Source of the DNA: Diogma glabrata
Taxonomy: Eukaryota > Arthropoda > Insecta > Diptera > Cylindrotomidae
DNA length: 64,000 nt
Assembly: GCA_963693315.1 (NCBI GenBank)
Contig: OY856186.1
Span: forward strand, 281,772,935-281,836,934
Direction of reading: 5' to 3'
Made by a program: the position numbers and the translations under genes. Positions 35,251-47,247 of the stretch are shown here, piece by piece (within the stretch, counting starts at the first letter, position 1; each line of letters starts with the position of its first letter). Under the pieces are notes generated by a model, which was not told where the DNA came from, did no database searches, and saw nothing but the letters and a program-made list of their open reading frames with translations.

Positions 35251-37821
35251 GAAAACGAAAAAGCAATACTGTAAATTTGTTTATAATAAAACGAACAAAA
35301 ATAATTACAAAAAATGTATATTAAGGAAGGATATATTTATATATAAAAACTTGTAAACTAAATTTATATATTCTGAAGTTTATTTCGTATTCCAAATTCA
35401 TAAAACAAACGAAAATAAATTTGTTCAATTTTTTGTTCATATCATAAAAACATATCTCCATTTTGTTTTAACATTTCTTCATATTTTTACGATATTTATG
35501 GAGTCGATATAACTATCTCTTTTTTTGTAATGACTCTTGCTTAAAAATAAAAATAAGCTTTTCTCTTTACTAATACGTCTGACATCTATAAAAATATAAA
35601 GACAACTAATCAAAAAGCTAAACTTAAATATATTTACAATACCATCTATAACAATAAAAATCAACTAAAAAGGCTTTGAAAAATAAAATTAGAACGACCT
35701 CAGCTGGTTAAACCGAAAACTAAGCGAATACGTATTACAGAATATATTTGTAGAAAAATAAAATTATTTTCTTGTTCAATTATTTTTTCATTTATTTTTT
35801 GTCTTTCATAAATAAAATTTGTTGTTGTATTTTTTTCTGTATTATTTTGAAATTCAATTGATGAGAAATGTGATTAGTCACGCATACATATTCACATCAA
35901 ACCTATTCAATTTGTACAGTTGTGTTGTTATTAAAAATTTAAAATAGTTTCTGTGTGTAATGGCTTTAAAATATTTCAGGCAAGGTACGAATATTTTAGA
36001 CGACAGATGAAGCCCTTGTGGAAGTCCACGTTTGAATGGAGCCAATTTAGTTGTTAAGTATTTTATAACGCCTAATAGATCGTTCAGGTAGCAATGCTCC
36101 ACAGTAAGTATGTAGAAAATTGCCAATGTGATTTGGTCATTCAATAACAAATCAACTCTATAAATCCGAACACATCAGGCAAAAATTGCGTCACGTACTT
36201 TGTGAAAAGCCTCATGTCACATGATGCCTAGAATTAAACAACATCGGTGAGCAAATACTCCAACCAAATCATTCCGTCAATATTTCATTCCAATTTTATT
36301 TTAATTATAAAATCCACAAATCATTAATATATCAAATAAAATTAATTCTTAAAATTAAGAACCGCATGCCAAAAACCTTAATTCGTTCAAATTTCTCTAT
36401 AAGAAATTTAACACAATTTATAAGTTATATTTATTCCTTCCCTTTTCCTAAAATTTTCTCCGCCTTTTAAATTCTCAACCAATCCATACCGAAATTCAAA
36501 ACAATTAAAAAAGATTTCTTTCTTTGATTCGTGCGATTTCAACCAATCATAACTAAGAAAAATGAATTTCAATTCTTTTCTCAATTTAACAGCATAGGCA
36601 AGTACGAATAAGTTAACATAAAATTTATAAATTTTAAATTGAAAATGTTCTAATTTTAAATAGTTTTAATTAAGTTTTTAATTAAAATATGTTATGACAA
36701 ACTGATATCAATCATTTTCAATCATTTTAAGACCAGCTTCTTATTATGTGTTTTATGATATGTCTTACAAGTTCAACGTGGGTTTCTTCTCTTTGTGAGT
36801 ATATATATTAAAATTTCAATAATTATAAAAATTTCAAAATAAAAGCATTTAAATTAGTAAGTTACATACACTGTATAAGAGTTTTTACAATCAAATTAAA
36901 TTAGCTTATTAAATTTAATTGCAAAACATATTAGTTTGTTTATAAGTACAAGTAAGTCTTCCAAATGTCATTTTTTGGAAATACTTAATCATAAAAAAAA
37001 CATTTCATTGATTTTAAATAAATAAAATATATCATTTTACAGTCAATAATTAAATATATTGTAATCTACACAGTTTAAACATGAATATAAAGGTATGTAG
37101 CAATTTAATTAAATTTTTATCTCCACATTTAATTAATCTAGCTACAATGTTGCCATGTTTACTTAGCCTCAAAATCGATAATATTACGCGTGTTGCTAGT
37201 TAAACAAAAAATGAAATAGGATAACTTATTTAAACCGATACCAATTAATTACATATTGAAAAAAAATTATTCAATATACCAAAATTTAATAGCGAATAAT
37301 AAATCAACTTTCGTTAAATTCTCTTGCCGTCGGCTTTTAAATTTATTGTAAGAATTAGTGGAGCCTACAAAATTAATTATCTTTTATTACTGCAAAAGTG
37401 TGTTATTTGTAAATAAGTATTTTAAGCAAATCAATTATTTTCAATATTCAAGTTATCATAATTAATTTTTTTTAAAGAAAATTTTTATTAAAAGATGGAA
37501 GACTTAGTTGTACTTGTGTATAAAATGCGTAATAACAATATTATATAAAAGCCTTATTTTAATTTAAATACATTCTTTCAGAAATAACCTTTAATAACAA
37601 TAAACATGTAATTGATTGAATTAAAAAATGTTTATGAATTAAAATTAAATTAGAAAATTTATATATGAAATTTTTGTTGTAAGACTTATTTGTACTTGTT
37701 TTACATTGGATAAAAATTCAAGCCAACCAAAAACCGAAGTTAAAATAAAAATAGAACATTTTATATTTATCAATGTATAGGTGAGCATAATATTTTCCGA
37801 TTCAAATGAAATGAAAACTAG
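35251..37821. other. Long AT-rich stretch
   Basis: No supported gene. A minus-strand 90-codon frame at 35878-36150 includes KRGLPQGLHLSSKIF, slightly reminiscent of an RT motif, but the rest does not fit. Confidence 0.4.
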
Positions 37822-37828
37822 ATAAAGA

Positions 37829-37859
37829 CAACACCCTCTACAATACTAGCCGTGCTATT
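37829..37859 (+). repeat. Left 31-bp TIR of the P-like element
   Basis: Perfect reverse complement of 42557-42587 and of 47248-47278. The outer bases CAACACC abut the ATAAAGA flank. If the terminal G of the right end belongs to the flank instead, the duplication becomes the 8-bp GATAAAGA, the size P elements make. Confidence 0.92.
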
Positions 37860-38947
37860 CATATTATTACTAATACATTGACAGGCAAGTTGGTCCGTGT
37901 GAAACAAAATAGAAAAACCAAATAAGAAAAATAAGTTGTATGATTGTTTTTTTTTTTGCATTTTATTATCAGATTAAATTTAATTGTTTTACTTTACACA
38001 TTTTAATAATTTTTTTTTGTTCAAACATAAAAAATATCATCATAAATTTCATGATTGTTTTGATTGTTTTAAAATTGGTTTCTACACGACGCATAATAAA
38101 AATTGTAAAGTTTAATTGAAACTACTAAAATCTGCAAAAATTCATTATTTTAAAATTTAAAAACAGTAGTAATGTCGATTATCGTTAGTTTACTTAACTC
38201 TAATTTAAAATCATGTTTGGGTTTCTGATAATAAATAACAACAGTATAGTTACGTTACTTTAATTTGATAAAGCTTTATTATTACGACTGCAGCCGATTT
38301 ATAATAAGATCTCAGGATTTGCTTTTTAACTACATATATCATTATAAGGCTAAGGCAAAATGCAAAAAACCTTAGCCGAGACCAAAGTATCAAAAACAGA
38401 ATTTAATCTATAAATTTGAAATATAATGTATGAAAACAAATCAATCTTTTAAGCAAAAAGAATAGAATAAATAAATCTTTAAACCTGAAAAATTAAATAA
38501 AATTAAATATTTTTAAAATAATCTGCAAATAAATAGATACTCTTTATATAAAATAGAATTTTCAACTCGAGGTTTTAATTTTCGCAAATTTTCTAGGTTT
38601 TGTGTCCCCATCATGCTGATGTTTTAAGTGATTTATCATTTTGCAATGGTTATTCAATAAAATGGTTATTCACTTGCAAACAGTGGAGAGCATATTTTAT
38701 CAAAGATACGTTGATATAAGTTAACACAAAGGTAAGAATCGGAATATGTAATCTGATTCTGATAGTTATTATATGATATTATGCTCTGCATAGTTAATCA
38801 AATTAATAATTTTTGGATTAATTTGATTTAATTTACTTTGAAAAAATTGGAAGATTACGGATTCTCAGCGAAGAATTTCTTGAAAGACTGAAATCGAAAT
38901 CAAAATATTAATTTTGTTGAGCGGTGTTATCTACTAATTGTTAAATA

Positions 38948-39731
38948 TTAACGATGTACAATTTTACAATGAGCAACATATACTGACTCATATAAAAATG
39001 AACCATCCTCAATTTTACAATTAGTTGAATAATCTGAACTTAAAATCTCACTAAACTCAGCTGTATTAATAACATCATGAATCATGGTCTGTTTCTTATC
39101 AATTTCGAAATATTTTGAGTAATTTTGTTTCAAAATCTAAAAGTTCGATTAAGCTAATATGATATTTTGAACCAGAAAGAGATAGAGAGAGAGAGAGCGA
39201 GATCTATATAGTCCGAATCGGTCATCTAGATCATCAGTTTGAAAGTTGCCATGTAAAATGTATTGAATATCAAATCTCCTAACAGCCAAATAATCTTTTA
39301 GAAAAAGTATCACAGGAGAAGAGCTTTGATATAAACAGCTGTATATTTTTTTAGGTAAAATACCATTGTTATTATCAGATTCGTTCCATCATTTAAGCCA
39401 ATTTAAAAAATTATGTCAAAAAATCAAGACGACTATCTGTTATTTCTCTAAGGGGATGTCACCATTGATTAAACTTTGCTACTTCTAATTTATGAACCCA
39501 GAATCATGTCGATTACATGCTCACTTAATTGAAAAGCTCATTACCAGACGATCTTAATAACGGGACTAGTTTAACTAATGCCCTATGAGGGCACCTATTT
39601 TTGCGATGGAACATGAATTTAATTTGTTCTAATATAAAATTTAACTGCCCCAGATAATGATAGTCGATTTTGTTGGATGCTATGCTTTCTAGTCTAGAAT
39701 CTATTGCTTTTTTAAAAGAAAAAATAATCAT
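38948..39731 (-). pseudogene. P/THAP9-like transposase C-terminal relic, unit A
   Basis: Minus-strand frames in order show KKIYSCLYQSSSPVILFL, LAVRRFDIQYILHGNFQTDD, LDDRFGLYR and LSGSKYHISLIELLDFETK. The xFQTDxLExRFGxYRQLSGxNYxIS pattern is the conserved C-terminal region of THAP9/P-type transposases, whose RNase H-like fold cuts and pastes DNA. An expanded GA repeat (39181-39200) inserts an RSRSLSLS tract exactly between YR and LSGS. Stops and shifts, for example near 39110-39130, show decay. The catalytic core that should lie upstream is absent or displaced by the Crypton. Confidence 0.65.
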
Positions 39732-39771
39732 ATTTATAGTATTTAAAGTGCGATAGTAGCTATTTATGTAC

Positions 39772-39890
39772 CAAGGGCGTTAAGTAGGTTATTGTGCCCG
39801 GAAAGCGACGTAATCTACCCCGAGGGCCTCTGGCCCGAGGGATGGATTGAGCTTGATGGGCGTAATACCCGATAACGCCAGTGGTGCATA
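39772..39890. repeat. GC-rich hairpin repeat inside unit A
   Basis: ACCAAGGGCGTTAAGTAGG and the inverse of ATAACGCCAGTGGTGCAT form imperfect outer arms around a nearly perfect core, CCCGAGGGCCTCTGGCCCG followed by AGGG. It resembles the palindromic family at 5671/23345 in layout and in its GTAATCT word, and may be a MITE that entered before the duplication. Confidence 0.6.
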
Positions 39891-39983
39891 CAAGATTTTA
39901 TGCTTCACTTAATAAGCTAAAAACTACGAAAGAATTTAATTTGTTAGTCTATATTGATATGCAAAAAAATACAAATGTATCCC

Positions 39984-40028
39984 AGTATGCCAAGAAAATA
40001 AATATTTTGAAGTTTAAAATAATTATTT
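39984..40028 (+). repeat. Left direct repeat flanking the Crypton gene, unit A
   Basis: AGTATGCCAAGAAAATAAAT followed by ATTTTGAAGTTTAAAAT matches 41355-41400 in direct orientation with only a few substitutions. Confidence 0.75.
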
Positions 40029-40329
40029 GTAATTTGTGCGTTGCTAGGTAAGCAAATTCTCGCAAATTTTGTAGCGTAGTTTGTCATGAGAAAAAACAGT
40101 TTGAATTTTCAAATAATTATTCATCAGGACTCTGAATTAGTCCTAAGCAATAATGGATTTGAAATTGCCAGAGTTTATTAAGCAAAATGCTCAAAAAGCA
40201 ACGTAATCTTTATTTCCAATTTAAATCCAAACAATGAAAATGTGTTGTTAACATAATTTCAAGAATTGGTAATTCTAATTTGTTTATACATTTTAATAAG
40301 TAAATTTATTAATTCAATTTTTTATTTAG

Positions 40330-41249
40330 TCTGAAAAGTATACCCCGAATTCACTGTGGACCAAATACTCCATTTTAAAATCTACACTTACAGTTTACGA
40401 AAAAATCAATATTTCAAAATATAACCAATTGCTTTCGTTTTTAAAACAAAGTCAAGAGGTTATACCTTTAAAAAAAATCTCAAGTTTTAACCGGCAATCA
40501 GGATTTGGCTTTCATAAAAGATGCTCCAGATGACGTTTATCTGTTTCATAAGGTAGTTTTGGTTAGGGGAGTCTTTGGAGGCTTAAGAAGAGACGAAATG
40601 GTAAAAATGTCAGTTGAGCATGTAACTAATAAAGGTTCCGTTTTGATTGTAAAAGTTCCAGAAACTAAAACAGGTACGTCAAAAGGCTTTACAATCATAG
40701 ATGAAGAAATGGGTGCTCTGAAAATAGTACGACAATATATGAATTTAAGGCCAAATAAAACTAATGGGTCACGTTTTTTTCTTACATATAGAAACAGAAA
40801 GTGTACAATGCAACCAGTTGGAAAAAATACGATAGGCAGTGTTCCAAACACTATTGTTAAGTTCTTAAAATTAGAAAACCCTCACCACCTTATTGGTCAT
40901 TGTTTGAGACGTACTTCGTCTGCTCTCTTAATTGAGGGAGGTGCGTCTTTCGAAACTCTTAAATTGCACGGCAAATGGAAGAGACACTGTAGCACAAGGC
41001 TACATAGAAGAAAGTATCACTTCAAAAAATAGAATTTCCAACATGATTGCAAGTGCTGTAGGTTCATCTGAAGGAGAAACAAGTGCTATTTCTAACTTTG
41101 AAATCATCTCGAATGTTCAAGAACAACCATCAACATCATCAGCCTACCTCATATCAAATAAAATGATAACTGTATCGGACAATATTTCCAGTAAATCTGT
41201 TGATTTTTCTGGAAAGTTTGAAAATTGCCATTTTTACTTCAAAAAGTAA
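40330..41249 (+). pseudogene. Crypton-type tyrosine recombinase, unit A, two frameshifts
   Basis: The frame opens after a TTTATTTAG acceptor-like site with YTPNSLWTKYSILKSTL, the N-terminal core-binding domain of insect Cryptons. After a shift near 40498 it continues with FIKDAPDDVYLFHKVVLVRG, FGGLRRDEMVKM (catalytic Arg I), VPETKTGTSKGFTI (probable catalytic Lys) and IGHCLRRTSSALLIEGGASF (His-x-x-Arg box), then LKLHGKWK. A second shift near 40980 leads to DTVAQGYIEES, which carries the expected Tyr nucleophile at 41001-41003. A Ser-rich tail ends at 41249. All catalytic residues survive, but two frameshifts prevent a single protein. The gene sits opposite in direction to the P transposase relic. 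Confidence 0.88.
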
Positions 41250-41354
41250 TGAAAATTTTGATTTAATATGAATAAAAATTATTATTTAATAACATTTTTT
41301 AAAACTTTTTAAATTAAAAGCAAAAACACAATTTGCGACATAAACAAACTGTCT

Positions 41355-41400
41355 AGTATGCCATGAGGATAAACATTTTGAAGTTTAAAATATTATTTTA
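41355..41400 (+). repeat. Right direct repeat flanking the Crypton gene, unit A
   Basis: AGTATGCCATGAGGATAAAC followed by ATTTTGAAGTTTAAAAT. Immediately after it, at 41414-41437, lies a 24-bp near-perfect palindrome centred on GTTATGAATTCATAA. Confidence 0.75.
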
Positions 41401-41640
41401 GTGTATTAAGAGCGGGCGTTATGAATTCATAATGCCCTCTCATAACGCCAGCGGTTTTTATGGATGCGTTTATATATCGCGTACAGCATAAAATATTTAC
41501 CAGCTGTCACCAAAGTGATAACATAGGATTTGAATGTAACGCAAAATCTAGTTTTGATTGACTTAAAATGATATTACTATGGAACACTTTGATAATCTAA
41601 TTGTAACCGATCTTAATTTTAATACGTAAAAATAACTCAC

Positions 41641-41876
41641 CTGAATCATTTTCATCAACTAAAAATATTGAAATAAATTCCTTCCTTGCGTCCTGGAAAT
41701 GCACAGCACAAACTGACAAACAGCAGATGTGGGTGTGGGTGTCAAGTCATCCTTTTCCACTGTTTTCACTATTTTATCTGTTGATATGTATGATGAAATA
41801 ACTTTTGGTTCCAATTTGAGGGTGCTGTCGAAATAAGAGTAGCATTTCGGTAGCAACATCCGTCATTTTGCGATTT
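41641..41876 (-). pseudogene. Possible 5' exon of the P-like transposase (THAP-like), unit A
   Basis: On the minus strand an ATG at 41874-41876 precedes a GC-richer segment ending in a textbook donor, CAG followed by GTGAGT at 41634-41643. One frame near the donor gives VCAVHFQDARKEF, resembling the CxxHF part of a THAP zinc finger, which in P transposases is encoded at the N-terminus. Frames do not join cleanly, so it is decayed. Its orientation and position at the 5' end of a minus-strand gene fit the P-like element. Confidence 0.35.
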
Positions 41877-42556
41877 CACATTCAAACTATTTTGAATCAC
41901 TATTTAATCCACTATTTTTAATCACTTTCATAATAAATTATAAGGAAATTTCAAGTTATGCTTAGGAATATTTTAAATTAAATAAACTTATATGCCAGTA
42001 ATTTTTATAATAGCAGTATCAAATGAGATTACATTTGATTAATTTACAAAATAACAGAAAACAAAATAAAAACTGAACGGGATAATTCTGCAGAAAAATT
42101 TACTGGAACAACATAACCTTATATTTTAGCATTTGCAATAGATTTTTTTTATAACTTGCAGAAACATCGCAATTCCCTTATTTATAAAACATTTATTAAA
42201 CTAATTTGAATAATTATTGTAATTTAAATTACCACAAAACACAAAACAATTGTTATCAATAAAAGTAAACACTACACAGAGTTTGTTTGTTTTTAATAAA
42301 TTTATAAATAATTATTTTCACAATTTCCACAAAATCACAATAAATCACTTTATTTTTATAGTAACACTAATTTTGTTCATTAACTATTGAATTAAATTAT
42401 ATATTTAATTAAAACAATTAGGAAATTCTTATACGAAACGTCCAATTTGTCCAAAAAAAACAGAATGATAGTCATATCATATGATATTGTTGGTAAATAA
42501 ACTATTTTAAGCAAAAACAAACGAAAGAAGGACCAAGACACATACATAGAAAAAGC

Positions 42557-42587
42557 AATAGCACGGCTAGTATTGTAGAGGGTGTTG
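42557..42587 (-). repeat. Middle TIR at the junction of units A and B
   Basis: Perfect right-end TIR of unit A. It runs directly into GGTCCGTGTGAAAC, sequence that in unit A lies 60 bp inside the left end, so unit B has no left TIR. The bases GTTG are common to both sides of the junction. Confidence 0.92.
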
Positions 42588-43640
42588 GTCCGTGTGAAAC
42601 AAAATAGAAAAACCAAATAAGAAAAATAAGTTGTATGATTGTTTTTTTTTTTGCATTTTATTATCAGATTAAATTTAATTGTTTTACTTTACACATTTTA
42701 ATAATTTTTTTTTGTTCAAACATAAAAAATATCATCATAAATTTCATGATTGTTTTGATTGTTTTAAAATTGGTTTCTACACGACGCATAATAAAAATTG
42801 TAAAGTTTAATTAACTACTAAAATCTGCAAAAATTCATTATTTTAAAATTTAAAAACAGTAGTAATGTCGATTATCGTTAGTTTACTTAACTCTAATTTA
42901 AAATCATGTTTGGGTTTCTGATAATAAATAACAACAGTATAGTTACGTTACTTTAATTTGATAAAGCTTTATTATTACGACTGCAGCCGATTTATAATAA
43001 GATCTCAGGATTTGCTTTTTAACTACATATATCATTATAAGGCTAAGGCAAAATGCAAAAAACCTTAGCCGAGACCAAGGTATCAAAAACAGAATTTAAT
43101 CTATAAATTTGAAATATAATGTATGAAAACAAATCAATCTTTTAAGCAAAAAGAATAGAATAAATAAATCTTTAAACCTGAAAAATTAAATAAAATTAAA
43201 TATTTTTAAAATAATCTGCAAATAAATAGATACTCTTTATATAAAATAGAATTTTCAACTCGAGGTTTTAATTTTCGCAAATTTTCTAGGTTTTGTGTCC
43301 CCATCATGCTGATGTTTTAAGTGATTTATCATTTTGCAATGGTTATTCAATAAAATGGTTATTCACTTGCAAACAGTGGAGAGCATATTTTATCAAAGAT
43401 ACGTTGATATAAGTTAACACAAAGGTAAGAATCGGAATATGTAATCTGATTCTGATAGTTATTATATGATATTATGCTCTGCATAGTTAATCAAATTAAT
43501 AATTTTTGGATTAATTTGATTTAATTTACTTTGAAAAAATTGGAAGATTACGGATTCTCAGCGAAGAATTTCTTGAAAGACTGAAATCGAAATCAAAATA
43601 TTAATTTTGTTGAGCGGTGTTATCTACTAATTGTTAAATA

Positions 43641-44422
43641 TTAACGATGTACAATTTTACAATGAGCAACATATACTGACTCATATAAAAATGAACCATC
43701 CTCAATTTTACAATTAGTTGAATAATCTGAACTTAAAATCTCACTAAACTCAGCTGTATTAATAACATCATGAATCATGGTCTGTTTCTTATCAATTTCG
43801 AAATATTTTGAGTAATTTTGTTTCAAAATCTAAAAGTTCGATTAAGCTAATATGATATTTTGAACCAGAAAGAGATAGAGAGAGAGAGCGAGATCTATAT
43901 AGTCCGAATCGGTCATCTAGATCATCAGTTTGAAAGTTGCCATGTAAAATGTATTGAATATCAAATCTCCTAACAGCCAAATAATCTTTTAGAAAAAGTA
44001 TCACAGGAGAAGAGCTTTGATATAAACAGCTGTATATTTTTTTAGGTAAAATACCATTGTTATTATCAGATTCGTTCCATCATTTAAGCCAATTTAAAAA
44101 ATTATGTCAAAAAATCAAGACGACTATCTGTTATTTCTCTAAGGGGATGTCACCATTGATTAAACTTTGCTACTTCTAATTTATGAACCCAGAATCATGT
44201 CGATTACATGCTCACTTAATTGAAAAGCTCATTACCAGACGATCTTAATAACGGGACTAGTTTAACTAATGCCCTATGAGGGCACCTATTTTTGCGATGG
44301 AACATGAATTTAATTTGTTCTAATATAAAATTTAACTGCCCCAGATAATGATAGTCGATTTTGTTGGATGCTATGCTTTCTAGTCTAGAATCTATTGCTT
44401 TTTTAAAAGAAAAAATAATCAT
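43641..44422 (-). pseudogene. P/THAP9-like transposase relic, unit B
   Basis: Same content and lesions as the relic in unit A, with one GA repeat unit fewer, so the SLSLS insertion sits in a different frame relation. The shared stops show that the decay predates the duplication. Confidence 0.65.
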
Positions 44423-44462
44423 ATTTATAGTATTTAAAGTGCGATAGTAGCTATTTATGTAC

Positions 44463-44581
44463 CAAGGGCGTTAAGTAGGTTATTGTGCCCGGAAAGCGAC
44501 GTAATCTACCCCGAGGGCCTCTGGCCCGAGGGATGGATTGAGCTTGATGGGCGTAATACCCGATAACGCCAGTGGTGCATA
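44463..44581. repeat. GC-rich hairpin repeat inside unit B
   Basis: Identical by eye to 39772-39890. Confidence 0.6.
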
Positions 44582-45020
44582 CAAGATTTTATGCTTCACT
44601 TAATAAGCTAAAAACTACGAAAGAATTTAATTTGTTAGTCTATATTGATATGCAAAAAAATACAAATGTATCCCAGTATGCCAAGAAAATAAATATTTTG
44701 AAGTTTAAAATAATTATTTGTAATTTGTGCGTTGCTAGGTAAGCAAATTCTCGCAAATTTTGTAGCGTAGTTTGTCATGAGAAAAAACAGTTTGAATTTT
44801 CAAATAATTATTCATCAGGACTCTGAATTAGTCCTAAGCAATAATGGATTTGAAATTGCCAGAGTTTATTAAGCAAAATGCTCAAAAAGCAACGTAATCT
44901 TTATTTCCAATTTAAATCCAAACAATGAAAATGTGTTGTTAACATAATTTCAAGAATTGGTAATTCTAATTTGTTTATACATTTTAATAAGTAAATTTAT
45001 TAATTCAATTTTTTATTTAG

Positions 45021-45940
45021 TCTGAAAAGTATACCCCGAATTCACTGTGGACCAAATACTCCATTTTAAAATCTACACTTACAGTTTACGAAAAAATCAA
45101 TATTTCAAAATATAACCAATTGCTTTCGTTTTTAAAACAAAGTCAAGAGGTTATACCTTTAAAAAAAATCTCAAGTTTTAACCGGCAATCAGGATTTGGC
45201 TTTCATAAAAGATGCTCCAGATGACGTTTATCTGTTTCATAAGGTAGTTTTGGTTAGGGGAGTCTTTGGAGGCTTAAGAAGAGACGAAATGGTAAAAATG
45301 TCAGTTGAGCATGTAACTAATAAAGGTTCCGTTTTGATTGTAAAAGTTCCAGAAACTAAAACAGGTACGTCAAAAGGCTTTACAATCATAGATGAAGAAA
45401 TGGGTGCTCTGAAAATAGTACGACAATATATGAATTTAAGGCCAAATAAAACTAATGGGTCACGTTTTTTTCTTACATATAGAAACAGAAAGTGTACAAT
45501 GCAACCAGTTGGAAAAAATACGATAGGCAGTGTTCCAAACACTATTGTTAAGTTCTTAAAATTAGAAAACCCTCACCACCTTATTGGTCATTGTTTGAGA
45601 CGTACTTCGTCTGCTCTCTTAATTGAGGGAGGTGCGTCTTTCGAAACTCTTAAATTGCACGGCAAATGGAAGAGACACTGTAGCACAAGGCTACATAGAA
45701 GAAAGTATCACTTCAAAAAATAGAATTTCCAACATGATTGCAAGTGCTGTAGGTTCATCTGAAGGAGAAACAAGTGCTATTTCTAACTTTGAAATCATCT
45801 CGAATGTTCAAGAACAACCATCAACATCATCAGCCTACCTCATATCAAATAAAATGATAACTGTATCGGACAATATTTCCAGTAAATCTGTTGATTTTTC
45901 TGGAAAGTTTGAAAATTGCCATTTTTACTTCAAAAAGTAA
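45021..45940 (+). pseudogene. Crypton-type tyrosine recombinase, unit B
   Basis: Identical in protein content to the unit A copy, including both frameshifts (here near 45189 and 45671), the GLRRDE, HCLRR and GYIEE motifs and the tail. Its flanking direct repeats are at 44675-44719 and 46046-46091. Identical lesions in the two units mean that the gene was already broken when the pair formed. Confidence 0.88.
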
Positions 45941-46331
45941 TGAAAATTTTGATTTAATATGAATAAAAATTATTATTTAATAACATTTTTTAAAACTTTT
46001 TAAATTAAAAGCAAAAACACAATTTGCGACATAAACAAACTGTCTAGTATGCCATGAGGATAAACATTTTGAAGTTTAAAATATTATTTTAGTGTATTAA
46101 GAGCGGGCGTTATGAATTCATAATGCCCTCTCATAACGCCAGCGGTTTTTATGGATGCGTTTATATATCGCGTACAGCATAAAATATTTACCAGCTGTCA
46201 CCAAAGTGATAACATAGGATTTGAATGTAACGCAAAATCTAGTTTTGATTGACTTAAAATAATATTACTATGGAACACTTTGATAATCTAATTGTAACCG
46301 ATCTTAATTTTAATACGTAAAAATAACTCAC

Positions 46332-46567
46332 CTGAATCATTTTCATCAACTAAAAATATTGAAATAAATTCCTTCCTTGCGTCCTGGAAATGCACAGCAC
46401 AAACTGACAAACAGCAGATGTGGGTGTGGGTGTCAAGTCATCCTTTTCCACTGTTTTCACTATTTTATCTGTTGATATGTATGATGAAATAACTTTTGGT
46501 TCCAATTTGAGGGTGCTGTCGAAATAAGAGTAGCATTTCGGTAGCAACATCCGTCATTTTGCGATTT
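46332..46567 (-). pseudogene. Possible THAP-like 5' exon, unit B
   Basis: Same as 41641-41876, including the CAG/GTGAGT donor. Confidence 0.35.
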
Positions 46568-47247
46568 CACATTCAAACTATTTTGAATCACTATTTAATC
46601 CACTATTTTTAATCACTTTCATAATAAATTATAAGGAAATTTCAAGTTATGCTTAGGAATATTTTAAATTAAATAAACTTATATGCCAGTAATTTTTATA
46701 ATAGCAGTATCAAATGAGATTACATTTGATTAATTTACAAAATAATAGAAAACAAAATAAAAACTGAACGGGATAATTCTGCAGAAAAATTTACTGGAAC
46801 AACATAACCTTATATTTTAGCATTTGCAATAGATTTTTTTTATAACTTGCAGAAACATCGCAATTCCCTTATTTATAAAACATTTATTAAACTAATTTGA
46901 ATAATTATTGTAATTTAAATTACCACAAAACACAAAACAATTGTTATCAATAAAAGTAAACACTACACAGAGTTTGTTTGTTTTTAATAAATTTATAAAT
47001 AATTATTTTCACAATTTCCACAAAATCACAATAAATCACTTTATTTTTATAGTAACACTAATTTTGTTCATTAACTATTGAATTAAATTATATATTTAAT
47101 TAAAACAATTAGGAAATTCTTATACGAAACGTCCAATTTGTCCAAAAAAAACAGAATGATAGTCATATCATATGATATTGTTGGTAAATAAACTATTTTA
47201 AGCAAAAACAAACGAAAGAAGGACCAAGACACATACATAGAAAAAGC

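Larger units (their letters stand above)
37829..42587. mobile_element. P-superfamily-like DNA transposon, unit A (complete ends)
   Basis: The unit is bounded by perfect 31-bp inverted repeats: CAACACCCTCTACAATACTA opens it at 37829 and its reverse complement closes it at 42557-42587. Thirty-one base pairs is also the TIR length of the Drosophila P element. ATAAAGA precedes the left end (37822-37828) and follows the far end of unit B (47279-47285). Inside are a minus-strand P/THAP9-type transposase relic, a hairpin repeat and a plus-strand Crypton recombinase. The 31-bp repeat, the THAP9-like C-terminus and the 7- or 8-bp duplication support the P superfamily. Confidence 0.82.

Noticed and set aside
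35878..36150. Minus-strand 90-aa ORF with LPQG, considered as an RT fragment
   Set aside because: Only four residues fit; neighbouring RT motifs are absent and no poly(A) or TIR is nearby.
40546..40851. Minus-strand 101-aa ORF (and its twin at 45237-45542)
   Set aside because: Antisense of the Crypton recombinase, which has clear motifs.
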